Shown here: positions 26,827-34,650 of the stretch, piece after piece | Layout: every line of letters begins with the position of its first letter | How positions within the stretch are numbered: position 1 is the first letter of the stretch | The notes under the pieces: generated by a model | The model's database searches: none | Told to the model about the DNA's origin: nothing | The model's input: only the letters and a program-made list of their open reading frames with translations | Translations under genes and position numbers: made by a program | Assembly (NCBI RefSeq): GCF_023715145.1 | Contig: NZ_JAMBNP010000003.1 | Span: 248,001 to 312,000 of the forward strand | Origin: Paenibacillus glycanilyticus | GTDB lineage: Bacteria; Bacillota; Bacilli; Paenibacillales; Paenibacillaceae | Direction: 5' to 3' | Length of the DNA stretch: 64,000 nt

Positions 26827-27258
26827 ATGGTCATTTTTTACAAGATTGAGGATGTTGCAAAGATGGTTGGTTTAACGAAGCGCACGCTTCGTTATTATGA
26901 GGAGCTTGGTCTGCTGATACCTCCGGAGCGCAGCGAAGGCGGCTTCCGTCTGTATACGGACGATCATGTTGAGAGGCTGAAGAAGCTCATTAACGCACGC
27001 GACGTGCTTGGCTTCTCGCTTCAGGAGCTGCAGCAATACGTGGCGATGAGCGAGGAATTCATTAATCAGCGCGATGAGATAAGGCAGACGGAGGACGTGG
27101 AGCTGCGTCTGAGGAAGATTGACGAGCTTGAGCAGACGGTGGATAAGCAGCTGGAGATGATTGATCTCAAGCTGGAGAAGATGAAAAACATGCGTTCGGA
27201 GATCCATCAGCTCAAGGATCGGATTAACGAGGCCAAAAAGAAATATAAACGGGAGTGA
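26827..27258 (+). CDS. MerR-family transcriptional regulator
   Basis: 143 residues. The winged helix-turn-helix (YKIEDVAKMVGLTKRTLRYYEELGL) is at residues 5-30 and a long coiled coil (about 75-140) mediates dimerisation. There is no cysteine-rich metal site or large ligand domain, so it probably senses an organic compound through the short C-terminus. It directly precedes and nearly overlaps an MFS transporter gene, the common drug-responsive arrangement. Confidence 0.87.
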   Translation: MVIFYKIEDVAKMVGLTKRTLRYYEELGLLIPPERSEGGFRLYTDDHVERLKKLINARDVLGFSLQELQQYVAMSEEFINQRDEIRQTEDVELRLRKIDELEQTVDKQLEMIDLKLEKMKNMRSEIHQLKDRINEAKKKYKRE

Positions 27259-27260
27259 GA

Positions 27261-28496
27261 ATGAGCGTGGCAAATTCATCTCAATCAACAACCTTATCGG
27301 ATGAAAAGGGCGGATTCCTGAATCAGCCCCGTGCGGTCTGGGCCGTATTCTTCGCGGGAATTATCGCCTTTATGGGGATTGGTCTGGTTGACCCCATACT
27401 GAAAGCTATTGCGGAGGAGATGCATGCTTCCGCAAGCGAAGTAAGCTTATTGTTCACCAGCTACAACGCCGTTATGGCGGTAGCGATGCTGATTACCGGC
27501 GTTGTTACCTCGAGGCTCGGCATCAAATGGACGCTTCTGCTTGGCGTCGTCATAATTGCGATCTTCTCGCTGCTTGGCGGGTTGTCGAATGATATTTGGG
27601 CACTGGTCGGCTATCGGGCCGGCTGGGGCCTTGGCAATGCCTTCTTTGTAGCAACGGCGTTAACGGCTATCGTATCCTTGTCCAAGAGCGGTGTGACTAA
27701 AGCCATCATTTTATATGAAGCTGCGATTGGAATCGGGATTTCGGTAGGTCCGCTGCTTGGCGGCGAGCTGGGCTCCATCTCCTGGAGAGGGCCGTTTATC
27801 GGCGTTGCCGGGCTTATGGTTATTGCTTTTCTGGCCATTATCTTGATGATGCCAAAAGCAGCAGGGACGCCAAGAGCATCCGCTGTCCCGGCCAAGAAAA
27901 CCTCGCTGCTCGATCCGTTTCGGGCTTTGAGGCATCGTCCGCTTGTTGTCTTTGGGCTGACAGCGTGCTTCTATAACTTTGGCTTCTTCACTCTGATGGC
28001 TTATGCGCCTTTCGTGATGGGCCTTGGCATCCATGGACTGGGTTATGTATTCCTCGGCTGGGGTATTCTGCTGGCCGTGACGTCGGTCTTTATGGCTCCG
28101 TGGCTGCAGCGCAAATTCGGTACCGTCAAATCGATGGCCGTTATGCTGACGTTGTTTGGTCTTACGCTGCTGGCAATGGCGATTTGGACGGATACCGAAT
28201 GGGTCATTATCGCCAGCGTCATCTTCGCCGGCGCCCTGCTTGGCAACAATAACACCTTGATTACGACCGGCGTCATGAATGCCGCCCCTGTTGAGCGCTC
28301 CACCGCATCCGCGGCATATAGCTTCCTGCGGTTTATCGGCGGCGCGATTGCTCCTTACTTCGCGGGCAAGCTTGCGGAATGGTATAACCCGCATGTGCCT
28401 TTCTATGTGGGAGCGGGCTTTGTGATCTTGTCCGTTCTGTTTATCCTAACGAATCATAAGCACGTGAAGCATGTCGACCTTGCCGCCGGCCATTAA
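27261..28496 (+). CDS. MFS drug exporter controlled with the MerR gene
   Basis: About 411 residues and twelve membrane segments. GIGLVDPILKAIAEEM in helix 1 and SRLGIKWTLLLGVV resemble DHA1 multidrug exporters. GGGAG lies five bases before the ATG at 27261, two bases past the MerR stop, so translation is coupled. The likely role is export of the inducer sensed by the regulator. Confidence 0.87.
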   Translation: MSVANSSQSTTLSDEKGGFLNQPRAVWAVFFAGIIAFMGIGLVDPILKAIAEEMHASASEVSLLFTSYNAVMAVAMLITGVVTSRLGIKWTLLLGVVIIAIFSLLGGLSNDIWALVGYRAGWGLGNAFFVATALTAIVSLSKSGVTKAIILYEAAIGIGISVGPLLGGELGSISWRGPFIGVAGLMVIAFLAIILMMPKAAGTPRASAVPAKKTSLLDPFRALRHRPLVVFGLTACFYNFGFFTLMAYAPFVMGLGIHGLGYVFLGWGILLAVTSVFMAPWLQRKFGTVKSMAVMLTLFGLTLLAMAIWTDTEWVIIASVIFAGALLGNNNTLITTGVMNAAPVERSTASAAYSFLRFIGGAIAPYFAGKLAEWYNPHVPFYVGAGFVILSVLFILTNHKHVKHVDLAAGH

Positions 28497-28516
28497 TCCA
28501 TCCTTCTTAAATACAG

Positions 28517-28572
28517 AGAGCTGTCCTTCCGGAACGAACATTGGGCCCGGCGGGACAGCTCTTTCTTTATTT
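28517..28572 (+). terminator. terminator after the MFS gene
   Basis: AGAGCTGTCC at 28517-28526 pairs with GGACAGCTCT at 28553-28562, followed by TTCTTTATTT. The loop is 26 bases. Confidence 0.7.
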
Positions 28573-28644
28573 AATGAAGGAATGGATTTGCTTTGCCCGC
28601 GGCAAATGTGATACTCGGGACTTCTATTTATCCATGGGAAGGAT

Positions 28645-29276
28645 GTGCTGGTCTTGTCTATTCGCAAGGGAACCTACGTCAGCCCGGCTGAATTGCCGCT
28701 TACGCGGGAGCTGCCGGATCCGTTAGTTTTTCAGGATGGCCGCCGCGTGGTGACGACATCGGATTGGGAAGAACGCTCGGAAGAACTCTGGTCATCGGGA
28801 TGATGGATAAACGGTCTGCCCTTGTCAACCCTCATGCTTCGTTCGAAGGGAGGGAGTACCCTTGGGGAACGGCCGGAAGGAGCGAGCCGCTGGAAGCCCT
28901 GCACAGCGAAAGCCTGGCGCATTGGTTCAACTCGGTATTCCTCCAGTTCAAGGATCCGGCGGCTCTGCCGTTCGACCAGCATGAGCTGGCCGCGCTTATC
29001 GCGCCAAGAGCCCTGCTCTTAACCTGCGGTTACGAGGATGATTGGATTAATCCCGAAGGGATGTATGTTTCTTATGCGGAGGCGGAGGAGGTTTACCGGT
29101 TTCTTGGCGCCGAAGATCATATAGGCATGGCTTATCGGCGAGGCGGCCATAATCGGACACAGGAGGATGTCGACCATCTGCTTGAGTATTGCGATTGGCG
29201 CTTGAGAGGAATCCAGCCGGTACATACAGATTTTAAGTCCAGCTTGTATGAGCCGTGGAGACAAGGCATAGACTAA
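28645..29276 (+). pseudogene. collapsed glucuronoyl/acetylxylan esterase-like gene
   Basis: Two ends of one gene are joined with the middle missing. In the first frame, about 28645-28803, reads ELPDPLVFQDGRRV then TTSDWEERSEEL, the usual N-terminus of the CE15/acetylxylan esterase-like hydrolases. In another frame, from about 28790 to the stop at 29276, reads FDQHELAALIAPRALLLTCG, EEDHIGMAYR-like and GGHNRTQEDVDHLLEYCDW, the C-terminus with its catalytic His. The central part, with the nucleophile Ser, is absent (roughly 200 residues or more by family size), and the joint is out of frame. The remnant cannot be a working esterase. Confidence 0.7.
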
Positions 29277-29280
29277 GAAT

Positions 29281-29323
29281 AAGCCGCTTGCAGAAGCCCC
29301 ATTCTGTGAGCGGCTTCCTTTTT
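29281..29323 (+). terminator. terminator after the esterase remnant
   Basis: AAGCCGCT (29281) pairs with AGCGGCTT (ending 29316), with an inner CAGAA/TTCTG stem, followed by CCTTTTT. Confidence 0.75.
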
Positions 29324-29380
29324 AGAAGAATAAGAAATTATAGTTCGCTTCGAAACACATGCACCTGCCTTCTTGCGTCA

Positions 29381-29406
29381 ATAACGTAACAATGTTATGT
29401 TATACT
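29381..29406 (+). promoter_or_regulatory. 23-bp dyad and -10 element before the yhbD operon
   Basis: Positions 29381-29403 read ATAAC-G-TAACA-A-TGTTA-T-GTTAT, a near-perfect dyad. TATACT (29401-29406) overlaps its right end and is a good -10 hexamer. The first protein of the operon has a MerR-like helix-turn-helix, so autoregulation is a fair inference. Confidence 0.55.
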
Positions 29407-29429
29407 AAGAGAGAAAAGGAGGCCGTGTA

Positions 29430-30059
29430 ATGGAGGAAGAACTGATATCCAAAAAGGATTTACTGGAGTTAACCGGCATATCGTATGGGCAGCTGTACCG
29501 CTGGAAGCGTAAAAACCTGCTGCCGGAGGAGTGGTTTATCCGCAAATCGGCATTTACCGGGCAAGAGACTTTTTTTCCAAAGCAGAAGATATTAGACAGA
29601 ATCGATAAAATTGTGCATATGAAGGACGATCTTTCCTTGGATGAGCTGGCAGATATGTTCTCGCCGGCATCGCAGGCGATTTCGATTCCAATGAAGCAGC
29701 TAATAGAACGAAACATTGTTTCATTAAATGCGGCAAAAGCAGCGGAAGCTTTTATCGGGCAGTCGGAGTTATATACGTTTGAACAGACATTATGTGTCTA
29801 CATTCTCGATTATTGTCTGCAAAGGGGCGAGATCAGCCTCGACGAAGGCAAGACGCTTATTCCCACCTTTCTTGAGCATTACAAGAAATTCAAAGAACAG
29901 CAATGCGAGCTGATCCTGCTTCGCAAGATGGGCGTATCGGTGTTCCTTCTTGTCCCTGCCGGCGGTGAAATTCATTTCGAAAGCGGAGTAAAGATCATCC
30001 TCCGAGTGGATGTGCCCGGTATGATCGAGCAATTAAAATTGAAATTAATGGCGATATAA
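29430..30059 (+). CDS. yhbD: YhbD-like DUF4004 protein with MerR-like HTH
   Basis: 209 residues. The N-terminus (SKKDLLELTGISYGQLYRWKRKNLLPEEW) reads as a MerR-like DNA-binding domain and the rest is helical. It matches Bacillus subtilis YhbD in size and context: it is followed by two bactofilin genes, as yhbD is by yhbE and yhbF. The role is unproven; a regulator or partner of the bactofilin filament is inferred. GGAGG-like sequence precedes the ATG. A 23-bp dyad overlaps its promoter. Confidence 0.82.
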   Translation: MEEELISKKDLLELTGISYGQLYRWKRKNLLPEEWFIRKSAFTGQETFFPKQKILDRIDKIVHMKDDLSLDELADMFSPASQAISIPMKQLIERNIVSLNAAKAAEAFIGQSELYTFEQTLCVYILDYCLQRGEISLDEGKTLIPTFLEHYKKFKEQQCELILLRKMGVSVFLLVPAGGEIHFESGVKIILRVDVPGMIEQLKLKLMAI

Positions 30060-30074
30060 AGGGGGGCAAAATCA

Positions 30075-30746
30075 ATGGAAACGACACGCAAACTGATCAT
30101 TACCGGAATCGGCAAATCTTACGGCGGAGATGTTCATACCGCAAAGATTGAGGGTCTTGGAAAAATCGAAGGCGATATTCATTGCTATGAATTTCAGATC
30201 AATGGCAGAGGCGAAGTGCAAGGCAGTCTGAGGGCCGCAACCGCCTCCGTTAACGGGATGGGCAATATTCGCGGCGACGTGCGGGCAAACAAATTCAACC
30301 TGGAAGGAAAGCTGACGATTGACGGCAACTTAACCGGCGAGCAGCTCCGGATGAACGGCATGGTTACGGTGAAGGGGAACTGCGAGACCGAAACCTTCGA
30401 AGCCAACGGCCGGATGGACATCGGGATGTTAAATGCGGGTCAGATCAAGCTGACTTTGCAGGGAAGCAGTCATATCAACGAGATTGGCGGCGAAGAAATC
30501 CAGATCCGCAAGCAGCCCGGCTCCATTCTGGAGAAATGGCTGAAGTCGGTACCGGGACCGTTTGGCAACAAACTGAATGCCGGAATAATCGAGGGCGACA
30601 ATATTTATCTCGAGCATACAATAGCAGATGTCGTGCGGGGCGGGGACGTCAAGATTGGCCCGGGCTGTACGATTGGCAGCGTCGAGTATAAGCAGAGTCT
30701 TGATGTTCACGGCAGCTCAAAAATTATCAAGAGCGCAAAGAGATAA
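30075..30746 (+). CDS. bacE: bactofilin (YhbE/BacE-like polymer-forming protein)
   Basis: 223 residues made of repeating short beta strands with regular Gly and hydrophobic spacing (INGRGEVQGSL, VNGMGNIRGDV, LEGKLTIDGNL), the right-handed beta-helix of bactofilins (DUF583). Bactofilins polymerise without nucleotides into membrane-associated filaments; in B. subtilis BacE and BacF are needed for flagellar assembly. GGGGGG precedes the ATG, 15 bases after yhbD. Confidence 0.88.
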   Translation: METTRKLIITGIGKSYGGDVHTAKIEGLGKIEGDIHCYEFQINGRGEVQGSLRAATASVNGMGNIRGDVRANKFNLEGKLTIDGNLTGEQLRMNGMVTVKGNCETETFEANGRMDIGMLNAGQIKLTLQGSSHINEIGGEEIQIRKQPGSILEKWLKSVPGPFGNKLNAGIIEGDNIYLEHTIADVVRGGDVKIGPGCTIGSVEYKQSLDVHGSSKIIKSAKR

Positions 30747-30766
30747 CCAAGGACGGAGGCGATCCC

Positions 30767-31504
30767 ATGAATCAGCTTACAAGCGAAAAGATGAACAGAA
30801 GCTTAACGATTACGGGCAGCTCAAGCGTGATGGGCGGCAGCTATAATAGCGTCAAAATTGTCGGGGAAGGCACAATTGAAGGGGATACGTCCTGCAGCAA
30901 GCTGAAATGCGTCGGGACACTGGAGGTTAACGGCTCTGTAGCCGCAGAACGGATGAGCATTGTAGGCACCTGCGACATTAAAGGCGGATTGCAGGGAGGT
31001 TTGCTTAAGACCTCCGGCACCGTGACCGTCGGCGGGATCTCGCGTCTTCGGGAGCTGAACCTGGCGGGCTCCATGGAGTCGAAGGATCATGTATACGGCG
31101 AGCAGATCAAACTTAGAGGCATGCTTCAAACGCTTGGTGACTGCGAGGCGGAGGTATTTACGGCCAAAGGGATCTTTGAGATCGGAGGCCTGCTGAATGC
31201 CGGACAGCTTGATATTAAGCTTTATCGCGATTGCAAAGCCCATGAGATCGGCGGCGGCAAGATCAATATCAGGAAAGCGAGTCTGCTGCATCCGCTTAGT
31301 TTGTTTTTTAAACCTTCTTCCAGCGCTAGGCTAACAGTCTCAGTTATGGAAGGAGATCATATCTATTTGGAAAATACGATTGCTGATATAGTAAGAGGGA
31401 ACAAGGTTGTGATCGGGCCGGGCTGCGAGATTGGACTTGTCGAATATAAGGAACATTTTGAGAAAAAAAGAGACGCCGTCGTAAGGGACAACCGAAAAGT
31501 TTAG
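30767..31504 (+). CDS. bacF: bactofilin (YhbF/BacF-like)
   Basis: 245 residues, paralogous to the preceding gene: the same beta-helix core (VEGTIEGDTSCSKLK-like, GTLEVNGSVAAERMS) and the same C-terminal motif (DHIYLENTIADIVRGNKVVIGPGC compared with DNIYLEHTIADVVRGGDVKIGPGC, both cited in part). GGAGG lies seven bases before the ATG. It is the last gene of the yhbD-bacE-bacF operon; the two filament proteins probably co-assemble. Confidence 0.88.
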   Translation: MNQLTSEKMNRSLTITGSSSVMGGSYNSVKIVGEGTIEGDTSCSKLKCVGTLEVNGSVAAERMSIVGTCDIKGGLQGGLLKTSGTVTVGGISRLRELNLAGSMESKDHVYGEQIKLRGMLQTLGDCEAEVFTAKGIFEIGGLLNAGQLDIKLYRDCKAHEIGGGKINIRKASLLHPLSLFFKPSSSARLTVSVMEGDHIYLENTIADIVRGNKVVIGPGCEIGLVEYKEHFEKKRDAVVRDNRKV

Positions 31505-31532
31505 GCGATTTTGTGATGTTTTGGCAGATGGA

Positions 31533-31589
31533 TTGACATCACCTTGGCCTTGCGCTAAAATTTCGCTGTGCGATCGTTCAGTGAAATTT
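31533..31589 (+). promoter_or_regulatory. promoter with overlapping 32-bp dyad
   Basis: TTGACA (31533-31538), a 17-base spacer and TAAAAT (31556-31561) make a near-consensus promoter. The dyad at 31558-31589 has arms AAATTTC, CTG and CGA mirrored as TCG, CAG and GAAATTT around a CGATCG centre. It overlaps the -10 and the transcription start, as an operator for the following TetR protein would. Confidence 0.65.
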
Positions 31590-31602
31590 GTGCTTACGGA
31601 GT

Positions 31603-31631
31603 AAGAATTGTCGCCAAAAGCAACAATTCTT
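31603..31631 (+). promoter_or_regulatory. hairpin just before the TetR ribosome binding site
   Basis: AAGAATTGT (31603-31611) pairs with ACAATTCTT (31623-31631), and four T then GAGGAGG follow. It could be a weak attenuator or simply shape the leader. Confidence 0.35.
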
Positions 31632-31647
31632 TTGAGGAGGTGGCGAT

Positions 31648-32265
31648 ATGACTCGCAACATCCGTAAAGAGCAGGCGGCTGAGACGCGTGAGAGAATATT
31701 AGAGGCAGCAAAATCATTGTTTGCGGAAAAAGGATACCATGGAACCCCCGTTCGAGAAATTACGAGGAAGATCGGAATGGGCGACGGTATCCTTTATCAT
31801 TATTTTCCCGGCGGCAAGCGCGAAATTATGACGGTGCTGCTACGTGAGAGCTTCGAGCACCGTAGAAAAGGAATACAGCAGCTGAGCCGCGTCATTGAAG
31901 ACCTTGATCTCAGGGACGCCATGATAACGATAAAACGCCGTTTGTATGAGCTGTTTACGGCTGACATGGATTTGACCCGGATTCTGTTCCGGGAGAATGA
32001 CCTCTTGGGCTTGGAAGAAGCCGAGCAATTAACGGCGCTGCTCCGCGAGCAGAGCGCCATCTTCGAAGAGTTTCTGAAGGTCCGGCACGAGAAGGGCGAA
32101 ATTCGCGATCTCGATTTCCGGATAGCCTCAAGACAATTCTTGTCCACGAGCTTGCATGCGATTATGAGCAAATCGGTTGGGATTCAGCTTCTCAATGAAC
32201 CGGATGTTTATAAATACATGGAAGAGAATGTGGATTTTACAATAGATCTATGGAAAACTCCTTGA
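31648..32265 (+). CDS. TetR/AcrR-family regulator
   Basis: 205 residues with a standard helix-turn-helix (TPVREITRKIGMGDGILYHYF, cited in part) after RERILEAAKSLFAEKGY. The ligand domain is helical and unassigned. GAGGAGG precedes the ATG. The 32-bp dyad over its promoter points to autorepression. The LTA synthase gene follows 65 bases later without a clear terminator between, so they may be co-expressed. Confidence 0.87.
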   Translation: MTRNIRKEQAAETRERILEAAKSLFAEKGYHGTPVREITRKIGMGDGILYHYFPGGKREIMTVLLRESFEHRRKGIQQLSRVIEDLDLRDAMITIKRRLYELFTADMDLTRILFRENDLLGLEEAEQLTALLREQSAIFEEFLKVRHEKGEIRDLDFRIASRQFLSTSLHAIMSKSVGIQLLNEPDVYKYMEENVDFTIDLWKTP

Positions 32266-32330
32266 GCTACAACAGAGAAGGCTTAAGGTTTTTTGGCCTG
32301 ACTGATTTATAAAGAAAGGTGATGACAAGG

Positions 32331-34187
32331 GTGTCTTTTATAACAAGATTCTTAAATAGACGATTTTATTATTTCCTCATTATTCTGTTGATCAAAAGCA
32401 TCGTTGCCCGTGACGTGGTCTTTGGCAATGGCTTCTCGTGGCTGACGCTGCTGACGGAGATTCCGTTCATCGTTGCTGTATTCTGCCTGATTGAATTTTT
32501 CGCCGGCAAACGCAAGATGCTCTATTATCTTATCGTCAATCTGCTGTTCACGGTCTTATATTTCTCCATACTCATGTATTACAAGTATTACGGAATTATC
32601 GTTACGGCCGATGCTTTAACGCAAGCCGATAAAGTTACGCAGGTAGGAGAAAGCACCTACTCCCTGATGGATCCGTATTATCTGCTTATTTTCCTGGATA
32701 TCATCGTGATTGCCGTCGTGCTGCTGCTGCCAAGATACAAGAAAGCCCGCCAATCCGCTGATATGCGTCCAAGAAAAAGCAAGCTGTGGATGGCTGCATT
32801 CGCATTGTCGATTACGGTATGTCTCGTGAACGTTTGGCCAAACCGCGCCAGCATGAACGAGAACAAGCAGGCCGAAGAGATGGGCTTGCTCGATTACGAG
32901 GTCTACAATATCGTTGACAAGATGATGGAAGACGAAGCCCTTACGCCTATGAATCAAATCACGCAGGCGAAGATTAATGAACTCAAAGGCATTACAGAGC
33001 CTGCGGCGCCGAAATACTTTGGCGCGGGCAAAGGCAAGAACGTTATTATTCTGCAAATGGAGTCCTACCAGGACTTCCTGATTGGCCTTAAAGTCGGCGG
33101 CGTCGAAATTACGCCAAACATGAACAAGCTGGTCCAAGAAACGGCTCATTACAAAAACTTCTATACGATGGTCGGCCAAGGCACAACCTCCGACGCGGAG
33201 TATGTGGTAAATACATCGCTGTACGTTCCAAAGCATAAAGCAGCGACCGACGTTAACGTTGACAAAGCACTGCCAAGCTTGCCGAAGCTGATGAAAGAGA
33301 GCGGTTATGCAACGGCAACCTTCCATACGAATTCCGTTGATTTCTGGAACCGCAAAGAGCTGTATTCGGCAATCGGCTGGGATAAATACTATGATCAAGC
33401 ATTCTATGGCGATGAAGATCATGTAGCCTTTGGCGCTTCCGATGAAGTGCTGTACAAGAAGACTCTTCCTGAGCTTGTGAAGATGGATCAGGCAGATAAG
33501 CCGTTCTACGCGCAAGTCATCTCGATGAGCGCGCATCATCCTTATAACATTCCAACGTCGAAATACCGGATTGAGCTTCCCGCGGAGTTCAAGGATGACA
33601 GTCTGGTTACCCGTTATTTGAAAGCACAGAACTACGCGGACTATGCGCTGGGCGAATTCATTGACGGTCTGAAATCGAGCGGTCTGTGGGATGACAGCAT
33701 CGTCCTCATGTACGGCGATCATCAGGGTCTGCCGCTGTACTCGCTGGATGATGACGAGAAAGCATTGATGAAAGAAATGCTTGGTACGGATTACGGTCAT
33801 ACGGAAATGTTCAATATCCCGCTTATTATGCACGTTCCCGGCGTTACGCATGCGTCCGTGATTGATCAGGTTGGCGGTCAAATTGACATTCTGCCTACCG
33901 TTGCGAACCTGGTTGGCGCATCGCTGCAGAACCAGATCCACTTCGGGGAAGACCTGCTGAACCAAAGCTCGGAGCTGATTCCAATGCGCCACTTCCTGCC
34001 TAGCGGATCGGTTATCGACAATACGAACCTGTATATCCCGGGTATCGAATATCAAGACGGCACAAACCATAAAGTGTCCGACGGAAAAGAAACGAAGGAA
34101 GGCGGCGTAACCGAAGACGAATACAACAGAGCCCTTGAGCTTCTGCATTTGTCCGACAGCTACGTTCAGCAGCTTCCTCATAAATAG
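32331..34187 (+). CDS. LTA synthase family sulfatase-fold transferase
   Basis: About 618 residues. Five hydrophobic helices (about 1-165) precede an extracellular sulfatase-type domain (about 235-580). Conserved residues of LtaS enzymes are visible: metal ligand Glu244 (QMESYQDF), the nucleophile Thr286 in QGTTSDAEY, SAHHPY, and MYGDHQG. The family polymerises glycerol phosphate from phosphatidylglycerol into lipoteichoic acid on the outer face of the membrane. GTG at 32331 is preferred because AAAGGTGAT lies seven bases upstream; GTG 32319 and ATG 32322 are in frame but crowd that site. A terminator follows. Confidence 0.88.
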   Translation: MSFITRFLNRRFYYFLIILLIKSIVARDVVFGNGFSWLTLLTEIPFIVAVFCLIEFFAGKRKMLYYLIVNLLFTVLYFSILMYYKYYGIIVTADALTQADKVTQVGESTYSLMDPYYLLIFLDIIVIAVVLLLPRYKKARQSADMRPRKSKLWMAAFALSITVCLVNVWPNRASMNENKQAEEMGLLDYEVYNIVDKMMEDEALTPMNQITQAKINELKGITEPAAPKYFGAGKGKNVIILQMESYQDFLIGLKVGGVEITPNMNKLVQETAHYKNFYTMVGQGTTSDAEYVVNTSLYVPKHKAATDVNVDKALPSLPKLMKESGYATATFHTNSVDFWNRKELYSAIGWDKYYDQAFYGDEDHVAFGASDEVLYKKTLPELVKMDQADKPFYAQVISMSAHHPYNIPTSKYRIELPAEFKDDSLVTRYLKAQNYADYALGEFIDGLKSSGLWDDSIVLMYGDHQGLPLYSLDDDEKALMKEMLGTDYGHTEMFNIPLIMHVPGVTHASVIDQVGGQIDILPTVANLVGASLQNQIHFGEDLLNQSSELIPMRHFLPSGSVIDNTNLYIPGIEYQDGTNHKVSDGKETKEGGVTEDEYNRALELLHLSDSYVQQLPHK

Positions 34188-34198
34188 CATTTCAATCA

Positions 34199-34229
34199 GG
34201 GCTTCCCTTTATGAAGGGAGGCCCTTTTC
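34199..34229 (+). terminator. terminator of the LTA synthase gene
   Basis: GGGCTTCCCTT (34199-34209) pairs with AAGGGAGGCCC (to 34224, one G:U), followed by TTTTCTTGT. Confidence 0.8.
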
Positions 34230-34309
34230 TTGTCTTGACTTCTATTGCCGGTGATTAATAAATTAAAGCAAGAATGTTGCTGAAGCGCGCGGCGGGGGGA
34301 GAAGGGCCG

Positions 34310-34598
34310 ATGAAGTTTGATGCCATCGTAGTAGGAGCAGGGCTTGCGGGAGCGGCAGAGATTGCGGATGCGGGAAAAAGGGTGCTGCTGCTCGACCAAG
34401 AGCCGGAGTCATCGTTTGGCGGGCAGGCCTGGTGGTCATTTGGCGGCTTGTTTCTGTTGGATTCGCCGGAGCAGCGCCGGCTTTGGCGGCGGCGGTCTGC
34501 ACGGCTGCCGCGCGCTCGAAGGGACCTTCCTTGGCGGTTGCCTCTTTGCGGGCCGGACCGCCGGCCGCGCGATTGCAAGGGAGCAAGGTGCCCAATAA
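34310..34598 (+). pseudogene. collapsed KsdD-like FAD-binding dehydrogenase gene
   Basis: The first ~55 codons (MKFDAIVVGAGLAG, SFGGQAWWSFGGLF, DSPEQRRL) are the N-terminal FAD-binding part of a flavoprotein dehydrogenase of about 550 residues. Then, from about 34478 in another frame, comes AGFGGGGLHGCRALEG and TFLGGCLFAGRTAGRA, the C-terminal end of the same family, up to a stop at 34598. So more than 400 codons are gone and the joint is out of frame. A further small loss seems to follow GAGLAG, where LVAA is usual. GGGGGGAGAAGGG remains before the ATG. Confidence 0.75.
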
Positions 34599-34650
34599 AC
34601 GAAGAAAGCCCCATAGCAGATCATCTGCTGCGGGGCTTTCTTCGTTTATT
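34594..34650. terminator. 19-bp stem terminator overlapping two gene ends
   Basis: 34594-34612 pairs perfectly with 34632-34650, and AGCAGA/TCTGCT closes the inside. The left arm begins in the stop region of the FAD-dehydrogenase remnant; the right arm contains the stop codon of the minus-strand permease (34646). Confidence 0.85.

Noticed and set aside
32616..34190. A 524-codon open frame antisense to the LTA synthase gene
   Set aside because: The sense gene has complete catalytic motifs; the antisense product has no recognisable domain.
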